Origin: JAABSQ01 sp964573705
GTDB taxonomy: Bacteria > Desulfobacterota > Desulfobacteria > Desulfobacterales > Desulfococcaceae
Assembly: GCA_964573705.1 (NCBI GenBank)
Contig: CAZNLT010000002.1
Span: 1 to 64,000, forward strand
DNA: 64,000 nucleotides
Reading direction: 5' to 3'
This document shows positions 55,710 through 64,000 of the stretch, in pieces. The notes beneath the pieces were generated by a model, which did no database searches, was not told the DNA's origin, and was given only the letters and a program-made list of their open reading frames with translations. Numbering within the stretch: the first letter of the stretch is position 1; the number at the start of each line of letters is the position of its first letter. Both the position numbers and the translations under genes were made by a program.

Positions 55710-55730
55710 TAGCGAAAAAAGGGGGTGAAT

Positions 55731-56177
55731 GTGGGCCTCGGTCTCTTCTTCAATCCCACACTGATCTGGTTTTTCATCGGCCTGGTCCTTCTGATTGCGG
55801 AATTTTCCGTTCCCGGCGTCATCCTGGTCTTTTTCGGCATCGGGGCCTGGGTGACGGCCGTCTTGAGCTATTTTTTCCACCTCAGCCTGCTCCTGCAACT
55901 GCTGATTTTTCTGGTCACTTCGGTGGCCGGCCTTTTGTCCATGCGGACACGATTGTTGGGCGAAAAGGGGTATGAGCCGGATATCACCGATGATTTTCTG
56001 GGAAAAACCGCTGTCGTCAAAGAACCGCTTACACGGGGAAGCCCGGGCCGGGTCACCTTCAAAGGCGCGGCATGGAAGGCGGAGACGCAAGCGGATGAAA
56101 CCTTAATGCCGGGCCGGTACGTCCGCATCATCGGCAAGGAGAGCATCGTCCTTCACGTGGAACCTGTTCAGGATTAG
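55731..56177 (+). CDS. NfeD-like membrane protein
   Basis: Short NfeD-type protein of about 148 residues: two to three membrane segments (IWFFIGLVLLIAEF, VILVFFGIGAWVTAV, LLQLLIFLVTSVAGL) and a C-terminal OB-fold part (DDFLGKTAVVKEPLTRG to VLHVEPVQD). NfeD proteins pair with the SPFH (slipin/paraslipin) proteins next to them, as here with 8 bp between. The start is unsure: GTG 55731 has GGGGGTG upstream; GTG 55725 is in frame. Role: membrane quality control or lipid-domain organisation, by family. Confidence 0.82.
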   Translation: MGLGLFFNPTLIWFFIGLVLLIAEFSVPGVILVFFGIGAWVTAVLSYFFHLSLLLQLLIFLVTSVAGLLSMRTRLLGEKGYEPDITDDFLGKTAVVKEPLTRGSPGRVTFKGAAWKAETQADETLMPGRYVRIIGKESIVLHVEPVQD

Positions 56178-56185
56178 GAGAGAAT

Positions 56186-57181
56186 ATGTTGGAATATATC
56201 ATTATCGGGATTCTGATCTTCGCCTTCATCGCCTTTTTCAAAACCGTGCGGATCGTGCCCCATCGAACCTCTTTCGTACTGGAGCGAATGGGAAAATACA
56301 GCCGCACCCTGGATGCCGGTTTTCACGTACTGGTCCCCTTTCTGGACAAGGTGGCCTATAAACGGTCCCTCAAGGAAGAGGCGGTGGACGTGCCCCAGCA
56401 GACCTGCATCACCCGGGACAACGTCTCCGTGGGGGTCGACGGGATTCTCTACATCCAGGTGGTGGACCCGGTCAAATCGGCCTACGGCATCGAAAACTAC
56501 AAGTATGCGGTCTCTCAGTTGGCCCAGACCACGATGCGCTCCATTTTCGGCACCTTTGATCTGGACATGAGCTTCGAGGCCCGGGACGAAATCAACGCCA
56601 AAGTGGTCCAGGCCGTAGACGAAGCCAGCGACCCCTGGGGCGTCAAAGTGACCCGGTACGAGGTCAAGGACATTGAACCGCCCAAAACCATTATCGAGGC
56701 CATGGAACAGCAGATGAAGGCGGAACGGAAAAAACGGGCGGATATCGCCGAATCCGAAGGAAAGCGGCAGGCCGAGATCAATCGGGCCGAGGGAAAGCGG
56801 CAGGCCATGATCGCCGAATCGGAAGGGGAAAAACAGCGGCGGATCAACGAAGCCGAGGGACGGGCCGCCGAAATCGAGCGGGTGGCCGAGGCCACCGCCC
56901 GGGGGATCGCCAAGATCGCCCTGGCCATCAATAAGGAAGGCGGCAAGGATGCGGTCAACCTGCGCATTGCGGAGCAGTACATGAGCGCCTTTGAAAAGCT
57001 GGCCCGGGAAAACAACACCATGATCATCCCCTCCACCCTCTCCGACGTGGGCGGAATGGTGGCCGCGGCCAAGGAGGTCCTGAATACGATCGACCGACAT
57101 CCGGCCGCCCGGCCGGTGTCCGGCAGCACCGCGGAACCGCCGGATATTCCGAATGTCCGGTGGGACCTCCCGAAGGTATGA
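56186..57181 (+). CDS. SPFH domain (paraslipin-like) protein
   Basis: Membrane-anchored SPFH protein of 331 residues. A single N-terminal hydrophobic segment (IIIGILIFAFIAFF), then the SPFH fold (VPHRTSFVLERMGKYSRTL, AGFHVLVPFLDKVAYK, DVPQQTCITRDNVSV). From about 195-255 a repeated charged helix (EGKRQAEINRAEGKRQAMIAE) typical of flotillin-like coiled coils. Partner of the upstream NfeD-like protein. It sits inside the hydrogenase maturation cluster, which is unusual. Confidence 0.9.
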   Translation: MLEYIIIGILIFAFIAFFKTVRIVPHRTSFVLERMGKYSRTLDAGFHVLVPFLDKVAYKRSLKEEAVDVPQQTCITRDNVSVGVDGILYIQVVDPVKSAYGIENYKYAVSQLAQTTMRSIFGTFDLDMSFEARDEINAKVVQAVDEASDPWGVKVTRYEVKDIEPPKTIIEAMEQQMKAERKKRADIAESEGKRQAEINRAEGKRQAMIAESEGEKQRRINEAEGRAAEIERVAEATARGIAKIALAINKEGGKDAVNLRIAEQYMSAFEKLARENNTMIIPSTLSDVGGMVAAAKEVLNTIDRHPAARPVSGSTAEPPDIPNVRWDLPKV

Positions 57182-57206
57182 GGCCCTGTTTCCTTCCGTA
57201 ACACCG

Positions 57207-59495
57207 ATGGACGAATCGATTATTGCAGTCCGGATCACCATCAACGGAATTGTGCAGGGGGTCGGCTTTCGTCCCTTTGTCTACCAATCGGCCCGGGAAT
57301 ACGCCGTCCGGGGCCATGTGGCCAACACCTCCTCCGGGGTGCTGATTCATGCCGAGGGCGAACCCGCCGACATCGACGCCTTTTTTCAACACCTGAAGGC
57401 CCACAAACCGCCCCTGGCCCATATCACCGATATATCCAGAAAACCGGATCCGGTGGAGGCATTTGAAGATTTCACCATCCTCCCGAGCAAACCGGGGGAA
57501 GAAACCGCCACCCTGATCTCTCCGGACATGTCGGTCTGCGAGGACTGCCTTCGGGAGCTGTTCGACCCGGCCGACCGGCGGTACCGGTACCCTTTCATCA
57601 ACTGCACCCACTGCGGGCCCCGGTATACCATCATCGACGACATTCCCTATGATCGGCCCTACACCTCCATGTCGGTGTTTCCTCTGTGCGATCAGTGCCG
57701 GGCCGAATACGAAGATCCAGGGAACCGTCGGTTTCATGCCCAACCCAACGCCTGTCCGGTCTGCGGGCCTCGGGTGGCGATTTTCGACCGCGATGCCGAA
57801 CCCCTTGGGGCGCAAGATCCGATCGAAAAAACGATTGAGCTGCTGAAGGCCGGGCATATCCTGGCGATCAAGGGGCTGGGGGGGTTCCATCTGGCGGCGG
57901 ACGCCGAAAAACCGGATGCGGTTCGGCGGTTGCGGGAACGAAAAGGGCGCGAGGAAAAGCCCTTCGCCCTGATGGCGCCCCATCTGGAAGCCGTTCATCA
58001 GTTCGCCGAGGTTTCAGCCGAAGAAAAACGACTCCTGAGTTCAGCTCAGCGGCCCATCGTACTTCTTCAAAAAATGGCAAGCCATTCCCTCGCCGAATCG
58101 ATCGCTCCGCAAAACCGGTACTTCGGGGTCATGCTTCCCTACACCCCGCTCCATTATCTGCTCCTCGATCCGAAGCGGTCAAACTTCATCGCTTTGGTAA
58201 TGACCAGCGCCAATCTGAGCGAGGAACCCATCGCCATCGACAATGAGGAGGCATTTCGCCGGCTGTCAGGGATCGCCGATTTTTTTCTGGTCCACAACCG
58301 GGACATTCGGCTGCGAAGCGATGATTCCATCACCCGTATCATCGCCGGCGCTCCCCGCCCGATCCGCCGATCCCGGGGATATGCTCCGATGCCGATTTTT
58401 CTGAGCCGGCCGGTAGACCCGATCCTGGCCTGCGGTGCGGAACTGAAAAGCGCGGTCTGTCTCACCAAAGGCAAGAACGCCTTCATGAGCCAGCACATCG
58501 GAGACCTGGAAAATCTGGAAACCGAAGCCTTTTTCAGGCTTACGGTAGACCACCTGAAACGCATCCTCGACATTCAGCCCAAAATCATCGCCCACGACCT
58601 TCACCCCGATTACCTGAGCACCCGGTATGCCAGGGCAGAGACGGACCTGGTCCGAATACCGGTGCAGCACCACCATGCCCATATCGCCGCCTGCATGGCC
58701 GAGAACCGGATCGACGGGCCGGTCATCGGGCTCGCCTTCGACGGCGCCGGCTACGGCGGAGACGGGGCGATCTGGGGCGGAGAAGTGCTGATCGCCGAAG
58801 CCGACAAGTTCACCCGGACGGCCCATTTGTCCTATGTGGGTATGCCGGGAAGCGCCGCCGCCGTGAAAGCGCCCGAACGGATGGCGGTCTCTTATCTGAT
58901 GGACGCTTATGGTGAGGATTTTTTCGATTTGGAACTGCCGTTTCTGAAAGAGATGGGCGCACAAAAGATGGGGATGCTGGTTCAAATGATCGCCAAAGGC
59001 GTCAACACGCCCCGAACCTCCAGCCTGGGACGGCTGTTCGACGGCATCGCGGCCCTGGTCGGCCTGCGCAGCCGCGTCTCTTTTGAAGGCCAGGCGGCCA
59101 TGGAACTGGAAATGATTGCGGACCGGAATGTCGCAGGGGCGTACCCGTTTGAATGGTCCTCCGGCACTCGACGAGAAATTTCCACCCGTCCCCTCATTCA
59201 AGGGGTGGTCGAAGACCTTCGATCGGGTGTCTCATCCGCCGTGATCAGCGGGAAATTCCACAACGCCCTGATCCGCCTCTTCACCCAACTCTGCCGGGAA
59301 ATCCGGACCGGGACCGGCCTCGACCGGGTGGCATTGAGCGGCGGTTCTTTTCAGAACGCCCTTCTGCTGGAAGGGCTGCTCCGCTCATTGTCGGACGAAA
59401 AATTCACCGTGTTCACCCACACCCGGGTCCCGGCCAATGACGGCGGGGTGTCTCTGGGTCAAGCATGGGTGGCCGCGGCCCGAACCCGGGAATGA
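57207..59495 (+). CDS. hypF: Carbamoyltransferase HypF
   Basis: Makes the carbamoyl group that becomes cyanide on the hydrogenase iron centre. It is about 762 residues from ATG 57207. Order: acylphosphatase domain (VRITINGIVQGVGFRPFVY, about 6-24), two zinc-finger-like motifs (CEDCLREL, CTHCGPRY, CDQCRAE, CPVCGPR), a YrdC-like domain, and a Kae1/carbamoyl-transfer domain (VPVQHHHAHIAACMAE-like region and GLAFDGAGYGGDGAIWGGE). All expected motifs are intact. It follows the SPFH gene, with a longer frame starting inside that gene. Confidence 0.96.
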   Translation: MDESIIAVRITINGIVQGVGFRPFVYQSAREYAVRGHVANTSSGVLIHAEGEPADIDAFFQHLKAHKPPLAHITDISRKPDPVEAFEDFTILPSKPGEETATLISPDMSVCEDCLRELFDPADRRYRYPFINCTHCGPRYTIIDDIPYDRPYTSMSVFPLCDQCRAEYEDPGNRRFHAQPNACPVCGPRVAIFDRDAEPLGAQDPIEKTIELLKAGHILAIKGLGGFHLAADAEKPDAVRRLRERKGREEKPFALMAPHLEAVHQFAEVSAEEKRLLSSAQRPIVLLQKMASHSLAESIAPQNRYFGVMLPYTPLHYLLLDPKRSNFIALVMTSANLSEEPIAIDNEEAFRRLSGIADFFLVHNRDIRLRSDDSITRIIAGAPRPIRRSRGYAPMPIFLSRPVDPILACGAELKSAVCLTKGKNAFMSQHIGDLENLETEAFFRLTVDHLKRILDIQPKIIAHDLHPDYLSTRYARAETDLVRIPVQHHHAHIAACMAENRIDGPVIGLAFDGAGYGGDGAIWGGEVLIAEADKFTRTAHLSYVGMPGSAAAVKAPERMAVSYLMDAYGEDFFDLELPFLKEMGAQKMGMLVQMIAKGVNTPRTSSLGRLFDGIAALVGLRSRVSFEGQAAMELEMIADRNVAGAYPFEWSSGTRREISTRPLIQGVVEDLRSGVSSAVISGKFHNALIRLFTQLCREIRTGTGLDRVALSGGSFQNALLLEGLLRSLSDEKFTVFTHTRVPANDGGVSLGQAWVAAARTRE

Positions 59496-59576
59496 GCGGT
59501 ATTCAATTATTTTCGAGGGCCGACCTTTATTGCACACCGTTTAAAAGGCCCGACCATGATCCAAGCCGAAAGTCCT

Positions 59577-60947
59577 TTATTCACCGGAAACAACGGCACA
59601 CCCCACCGCCTCGCAGGCCTGCATGGACCCCAGGCAGGTTTCCACATTTTCAAAACCATGCCGTTTCAGAACAGAGGCGGCCACGGTAGCCCGGTGTCCG
59701 CTGCTGCAAAAGGTGGTGACGGGGCGGTCTTTGGGGATCTCATCCAGATGGTCCGGCAAATGGCCGACATAGATATTCACCGAATTGTCCAGGTGCTTCT
59801 CCTGAAACTCCGGCGGCTCCCGCACATCCAGCAGGGTGAAGGATTCCCCCGAACGAATCCGCTCCCCCAAATCCGCGGCAAACAGGGCGGGAATGCGTTC
59901 ATATTTCAGACCGGCGGTTTCCCAGTCGGTCATGCCGTCGGCCAAATAGGCGGTGACCTGCTCATATCCGAGCCGCACCAGGTATTCCACCGCAGTCATC
60001 ACGTTCTGGTATTCCTCGGCGATCAGCCCGATCGGGGTGTCATAATCGAGAAACCAGCCGGCGAATCCGGGGACCATCTCCAGAGACATGGCATAGCTGC
60101 CCGGAATGTAAGTGCCGGCCGAACTTTCAGGCGGGCGAATATCCACCGCCACCATTCCGTCCTTCATGGCACTGTGAAACGCCTTGGCCGACAAAGGTTT
60201 GGGTTTGGGCAGACAATAGACGCCGGGGGCGCCGTTAAGATTCAACTCCTCCATTTTCCGAAAATAGGGCGGCTGTTCCGGATTCTGGCTCGCCTTGGTC
60301 TGAATAAAATCATCCCGGGAAAGCTGAAGCATCGGGTTGTGCTTTCGCTCGTAGCCGAGGGTGGAAAACTCCCGCTCCGCCATACCGGACCCACAGACCG
60401 AACCGGCGCCGTGGGCCGGATAGAGGATGGTCTGATCCCCCAGCGGAAGGATTTTGTTGAAGATGCTGTCGTACTGAAGGGCGGCGACCTCTTCTTTCCG
60501 GTCCGGAAAAAAATCGGTCCTGCCCACCTGCCCGATAAACAGACAATCGCCGGTAAGCACCCCGACGGCGTCATCGCTGAACTGGGTATCGATCAGGGCG
60601 ATGGAGATGCTTTCAAAGGTGTGGCCGGGGGTTTTCAGAATTTTCAAACGAAGATCCCCTACCTCAAAGACATCATTTTCAGAAACCGGGTTTCCATAAT
60701 GAAAATCGAGGTCCTCTCCGTGATAGATCTGCGCACCGGAGCGGTCGGCAATCCCTTTGGAGCCGATCACATAGTCTTCATTCCGATGGGTTTCAAAGAC
60801 ATACTTGATCTGGGCCCCCTGCCGATGGGCGATGTCAAAGTAAATATCACAGTCCCGCCGCGGATCAATGACGGCTGCCTCGCCTCCGTGCCCCAGAATA
60901 TAGGACATGTGGGCCAATCCCGCTGATTTGACGGTCTGCAGAAACAT
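59577..60947 (-). CDS. Metallo-beta-lactamase fold and rhodanese fusion (persulfide dioxygenase-like)
   Basis: Sulfur-handling fusion of 456 residues. The N-terminal metallo-beta-lactamase domain (about 1-240) has FETHRNEDYVIG instead of the usual HxHxDH, but keeps the first His, GHTFESISIAL and TGDCLFIGQVGRTD, so the one-iron His-His-Asp set known in ETHE1 may be intact. Two rhodanese domains follow: the first (about 255-345) lacks its Cys, the second (about 350-450) keeps CSSGHRAT. GAGGAGG precedes the ATG. It converges on hypF. Substrate (glutathione or other persulfide) is inferred. Confidence 0.78.
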   Translation of the reverse strand: MFLQTVKSAGLAHMSYILGHGGEAAVIDPRRDCDIYFDIAHRQGAQIKYVFETHRNEDYVIGSKGIADRSGAQIYHGEDLDFHYGNPVSENDVFEVGDLRLKILKTPGHTFESISIALIDTQFSDDAVGVLTGDCLFIGQVGRTDFFPDRKEEVAALQYDSIFNKILPLGDQTILYPAHGAGSVCGSGMAEREFSTLGYERKHNPMLQLSRDDFIQTKASQNPEQPPYFRKMEELNLNGAPGVYCLPKPKPLSAKAFHSAMKDGMVAVDIRPPESSAGTYIPGSYAMSLEMVPGFAGWFLDYDTPIGLIAEEYQNVMTAVEYLVRLGYEQVTAYLADGMTDWETAGLKYERIPALFAADLGERIRSGESFTLLDVREPPEFQEKHLDNSVNIYVGHLPDHLDEIPKDRPVTTFCSSGHRATVAASVLKRHGFENVETCLGSMQACEAVGCAVVSGE

Positions 60948-61138
60948 CTTTTTACCTCCTCATGAAATAGATTTGGGCCACCTGCTCCTCGGCGGAACAG
61001 ATTCCATTCGCTATCAATGAAGAAATCTACTTGTAAAAAGAGAAATTTTAAATGGGGTAAAATATGGATTTTCATCTACAGCGAGGAAAGCTTCAAAAGC
61101 AGGTTCGGGATCAGATCATCAACTGCTATACGCGATTT

Positions 61139-62071
61139 TCACCAGCGTCCGACGGTTCTCCTATACCTTTTCCCCTGCCGAGAATCCCGTTTCTTTAAAA
61201 TGTCCAGAATCAGATTCCGGGTGCCGTTCTTGTCCAAAGACCAGAGTGGCGCCGCCAATTCTTCGGGATGGGGGTCGCCGGTGATCCGCTGAATCACCAT
61301 CTCCGGCGGCAGGCGTTCGAGAAAATCACAGACCCATTCCGCATACTCGGCCTGTTCCAAAGGCCGATATCGGCCGGCGCGGTATTCCCTCTCCAGCGGC
61401 GTTCCTTTGACCACATACAGCAGGTGGATCTTGACCCCGTGGATGCCCAGATCGGCGATTTTTCTCGCGGTTTCTAAAATATGGGACCGCCCTTCACCGG
61501 GAAGCCCCAGTATGATGTGGGCGCAGATCTGAATGCCTCTACCCTGAGTAAACGCCACCGCCCGTTCAAAACAGGCGAAATCATGTCCGCGGTTGATTCG
61601 ACGCAGGGTGGGATCATGGACCGACTGAAGCCCGTATTCGAGCCAGATCAGGTAATCCCGGGCGTATGCTTCCAACAGCCCCAGAATCGCCTCATCCACA
61701 CAGTCGGGCCGGGTGCCGATGGACAGACCCACCACCCCGGCGATGGCGGTGAGGGCTTCGTCGTACATCGACTTCAGAAGCGGCAGCGGTCCATAGGTGT
61801 TGGTAAAGGATTGGAAATAGACCAGAAACTTTTCAGCTTTGTACCGCCGGGCGATGTAATCCCGGCTGTCTTGAAGCTGCCGGGTGATGCTGAGCCCTTC
61901 GGCAAACGCGCCGGAGCCGGAGCCTTTCGGGTTGCAGTAGATACATCCGCCGGTGGACAGGGAGCCGTCGCGGTTGGGACAGGTCAGCCCGGCATCCACC
62001 GTGATTTTCTGAACCCGTTCTCCGAACCGGTTCCGCAGATAGGTATTGAGGTCGAAAAAGCGCTGAGTCAT
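61139..62071 (-). CDS. TIGR01212 family radical SAM protein (YhcC-like)
   Basis: Radical SAM enzyme of 310 residues, function unknown. The cluster cysteines lie in CPNRDGSLSTGGCIYC (about 31-46), the spaced C-x12-C-x2-C pattern typical of the family. Further features are SIGTRPDCV and the AHIILGLPGEGRSHI segment (about 183-197), plus a C-terminal TPLEREYRAGRYRPL-like region. The start MTQRFFDLNTYLRNRFGERV is the family's. It lies just after the terminator of the qmo genes. Confidence 0.86.
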   Translation of the reverse strand: MTQRFFDLNTYLRNRFGERVQKITVDAGLTCPNRDGSLSTGGCIYCNPKGSGSGAFAEGLSITRQLQDSRDYIARRYKAEKFLVYFQSFTNTYGPLPLLKSMYDEALTAIAGVVGLSIGTRPDCVDEAILGLLEAYARDYLIWLEYGLQSVHDPTLRRINRGHDFACFERAVAFTQGRGIQICAHIILGLPGEGRSHILETARKIADLGIHGVKIHLLYVVKGTPLEREYRAGRYRPLEQAEYAEWVCDFLERLPPEMVIQRITGDPHPEELAAPLWSLDKNGTRNLILDILKKRDSRQGKRYRRTVGRW

Positions 62072-62109
62072 AAAAACAGAAAGGGGAAAGCCCCGCAGGA
62101 CCCTCCCCT
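62072..62109 (-). terminator. Terminator at the end of the qmo genes
   Basis: On the minus strand, hairpin arms AGGGGA (62104-62109) and TCCCCT (62082-62087) with a 16-base loop, then TCTGTTTTTA (62081-62072). The T-tract ends directly at the next gene's ATG (62071), so the radical SAM gene is expected to be transcribed at low level or from within this region. Confidence 0.55.
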
Positions 62110-62141
62110 ATGTGGATCAAAAAAACGAAATCAATTCAAAA

Positions 62142-63290
62142 TCAAGACCGCTCGGTATACTCGGCATAGGCCATGGCCACGGTACGGTAGACCAGATGCG
62201 CCAGTTTGGAATAGGGCACATAGGCGAACAGTGCCCATACAAACACCAGGTGAATAAAATAGATGGTGTAGGACAATCCGGCGGCGCCGCCCAGACGGGT
62301 CATCTCGGTCAACATGCCGGTGACGCCCAAAAACAGGGCCAGACCGACCAGAAACCAATCCTTGTAGGTCGAGGTCTGTTCGGTGGCGGTCAGCCGGTCT
62401 TTAATCATCAGGGCCGCCCCGATCACCAGAGCCACACCGGCGATGTTGGCCAGCCATTTGACCGGGTTCAGCTGGGAATAGGGCCCATGAATGCCGAAAA
62501 CATAGAGAGTGATGAAAAAGATATTAGTGACGATAAAAAGGCCGATAAACCCGTAAAGGACCATCATATGAGAGGTGGCTCGGTCGGCATTTTCACCGCA
62601 CTGGGAAAATTTCTTGTGCTTGAGAATCTCCGGAATCACCCGGACCAAAGCTTCGATGAACCCTTTGGGATCAATCTTTTTCTTGTCGGTTTTGCCGCTC
62701 TTGAGCGCTTCTTCATGGATATCCCCGATAAACCGTGTAAGACCGAGGGCGAATACGCCGATGGCGAAAAGGAAGGTGGGGATAAAGATCAGGTCCACCA
62801 GCCAGGTGGAAAAAAATTTGGCATGCACGATTTCTTCTCCGGACGGAGAGAAGTTCAGCCAGTGAATGCCGAACATCTTCAAGAAAATGCCCACCACCAG
62901 AAAGAGCACCACCGGAACCGCCAGCAACATCGGCAGTTTCTTGGGATCATTCACCATCTTGCCCAATTTCTTGGGTACCGCATACTCCTGGATGGCGTAG
63001 GTGCGAAGGGCCGCCAGCACATCGCCGGGTTTGGCCTCCCGGGGGCACAGGGTGGTGCAGTCGCCGCAGTTGTGGCAGAGCCAGATGTCGGCGTTTTTGA
63101 GGACTTGGTCTTTCATTCCCCAGGAAGCGGCGATCATTTCCTTTCGGGGAAAGGGTTTGTGGTCCGGCGAAATGGGACAGGCCACCGAACAGGTCGCACA
63201 TTGATAACACTTCTTCAGGTCTTCCGCCCCGAGCAAACCGACTTCCTTAATAAATTCCAGATCGGGCTCAACCATGTATGTTTCCGTCAT
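62142..63290 (-). CDS. qmoC: QmoC, membrane subunit of the quinone-interacting oxidoreductase
   Basis: Membrane and Fe-S subunit that moves electrons between menaquinol and AprAB in dissimilatory sulfate reduction, about 382 residues. Two ferredoxin-type 4Fe-4S motifs lie in the first 110 residues (CYQCATCSVACP and CHNCGDCTTLCP). The rest is a NarI-like b-type region with about six helices (LPMLLAVPVVLFLVVGIF, IFIPTFLFAIGVFALG, GLFIVTNIFFITLYVFG) and conserved His. Start ATG 63290 follows GGAGGAATTGAA. The gene directly upstream on the same strand is qmoB. Confidence 0.95.
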   Translation of the reverse strand: MTETYMVEPDLEFIKEVGLLGAEDLKKCYQCATCSVACPISPDHKPFPRKEMIAASWGMKDQVLKNADIWLCHNCGDCTTLCPREAKPGDVLAALRTYAIQEYAVPKKLGKMVNDPKKLPMLLAVPVVLFLVVGIFLKMFGIHWLNFSPSGEEIVHAKFFSTWLVDLIFIPTFLFAIGVFALGLTRFIGDIHEEALKSGKTDKKKIDPKGFIEALVRVIPEILKHKKFSQCGENADRATSHMMVLYGFIGLFIVTNIFFITLYVFGIHGPYSQLNPVKWLANIAGVALVIGAALMIKDRLTATEQTSTYKDWFLVGLALFLGVTGMLTEMTRLGGAAGLSYTIYFIHLVFVWALFAYVPYSKLAHLVYRTVAMAYAEYTERS

Positions 63291-63386
63291 TTCAATTCCT
63301 CCATTCATTCAGGGGTCAGATTCAGCGGCCGGGGAAAATGTCGCAGTCCCCGGCGCTGTCCACCGGTTCTTCGATTCGCGTGATGG

Positions 63387-63998
63387 TTAGAATCCCTTGA
63401 ACGGGTTCGGGCCGATTTCTTCAATGGATGCCACAAACTCGTTGATTATCTTGGGCAGTTTATCGTATTCGTCGATGGCCACCTCGAACTGAGCCACGCG
63501 CTCGGTCTCCAAGGCCAGACTGGCCAGGGCCTCGCCGATCTTTTTCATACGGATGCTGGCCAGTTCGCTGCCCTTGACCATGTGGCACTGATAATCATCC
63601 CCATGCTTGCAGCCCAGGAGAAACACGCCGTCCATTCCCTGGGACAGGGCGTCCTTGATCCAGATCACGTTGACCGATCCCAGGCACCGGACCGGAATAA
63701 ACCGAACATCGGCGGAGTAGGAAAGGCCGTTGAGACCGGTGATATCCAATGCCGGATAGGCGTCGTTTTCACAGACCAGCCCCAGGATTCGCAGGGGCGG
63801 CTCGGTGTAATCGTCCTCGGACGGGACCTGCACCGACTTGAGCATGGAACCGATGCTGTCGATGCTGTAGTCGGCGAAGTTGATGATCCGCTCCGGGCAG
63901 GCGCCCATGCAGGTACCGCAGCGCCGGCATCGGGCCGGATTGGGTTTGGGCGTGCCCTTGGCATCGTCGTCGATGGCGCCGAAGGGGCATTCATCGGT
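63387..63998 (-). CDS. qmoB: QmoB, C-terminal part (cut by right window edge)
   Basis: The frame is open to the right edge; 203 residues are visible. A ferredoxin-like pattern CRRCGTCMGACPER (from about residue 24) with an earlier Cys in TDECPFGAID makes one 4Fe-4S site. After it comes the MvhD-like domain: LGLVCENDAYPALDITG, FIPVRCLGSVNVIWIKDAL, GVFLLGCKHGDDYQCHMVKG, ending GPNPFKGF. This matches the C-terminus of QmoB, the HdrA-like flavin subunit that works with QmoA and QmoC. The N-terminal FAD part is outside the window. The qmoC start lies 96 bp downstream. Confidence 0.9.
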   Translation of the reverse strand, partial: TDECPFGAIDDDAKGTPKPNPARCRRCGTCMGACPERIINFADYSIDSIGSMLKSVQVPSEDDYTEPPLRILGLVCENDAYPALDITGLNGLSYSADVRFIPVRCLGSVNVIWIKDALSQGMDGVFLLGCKHGDDYQCHMVKGSELASIRMKKIGEALASLALETERVAQFEVAIDEYDKLPKIINEFVASIEEIGPNPFKGF

Positions 63999-64000
63999 AC

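Overview
The window reads as chromosome of a moderately GC-rich, strictly anaerobic sulfate-reducing deltaproteobacterium of the Desulfobacteraceae/Desulfosarcina kind. The pointers are the QmoB-QmoC electron-transfer complex at the right end, a soluble Tat-exported periplasmic [NiFe] hydrogenase with its maturation genes, a stand-alone MetF of the Wood-Ljungdahl type, a multidomain FAD/Fe-S D-lactate dehydrogenase, a selenium-metabolism-type LysR regulator and an NtrY/NtrX pair beside lpxC. The organism assignment is an inference from gene content; no rRNA is present. I saw no tRNA, CRISPR array, insertion sequence or prophage.

Layout. (1) 1-5140, minus strand: guanylate kinase (cut by the left edge), RemA-like protein, YicC nuclease, DUF4416, Trm112-like protein, an ABC-F ATPase and a PPC/DUF296 protein. 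The 424-bp gap upstream of the ABC-F gene looks like a small structured RNA gene with its own promoter and terminator. (2) 5307-21452, housekeeping: lactate dehydrogenase, a DisA_N (DAC)-domain protein, RadC, PepA, a cNMP-GGDEF-EAL protein, threonine synthase, SerS, 5-formyl-THF cyclo-ligase, Pcm, a DUF368 lipid-carrier transporter, LysR, CoaD and RsmD. (3) 21449-28499: NtrX, NtrY, DUF4390 and LpxC on the minus strand, then ComM, followed by a decayed fragment of a second ComM. (4) 28766-40237: an organic-acid uptake and signalling island. It holds a cNMP-CBS-DUF294 protein, a double-Cache histidine kinase, a NarL-type regulator, a 490-bp regulatory gap with three direct repeats, an acyl-CoA synthetase, a two-component sodium:solute symporter, a small membrane protein, a GAF-HD-GYP phosphodiesterase, a tiny ORF and a cysteine-cluster protein. 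(5) 40404-48738: MetF, an FAD oxidoreductase, and a cluster that resembles YfiB/YfiR facing a CHASE8 sensor kinase, then a molybdenum-carrier-like protein. (6) 49049-64000: HemL, Mpl, the hydrogenase operon hynB-hynA-hynC-hypC-nfeD-SPFH-hypF, a metallo-beta-lactamase/rhodanese protein, a radical SAM protein and QmoC/QmoB.

How the parts fit: lactate and short-chain acids enter through the dehydrogenase and the symporter/synthetase island, hydrogen is handled by the Hyn enzyme, and electrons reach sulfur metabolism through Qmo. Several cyclic-dinucleotide elements (GGDEF-EAL, HD-GYP, the Yfi-like module, a DAC-like domain) suggest strong second-messenger control. The most unusual item is the Yfi-like module: the periplasmic switch parts look like those controlling the diguanylate cyclase YfiN, but the CHASE8 receptor here carries a histidine kinase and receiver domain instead of GGDEF.
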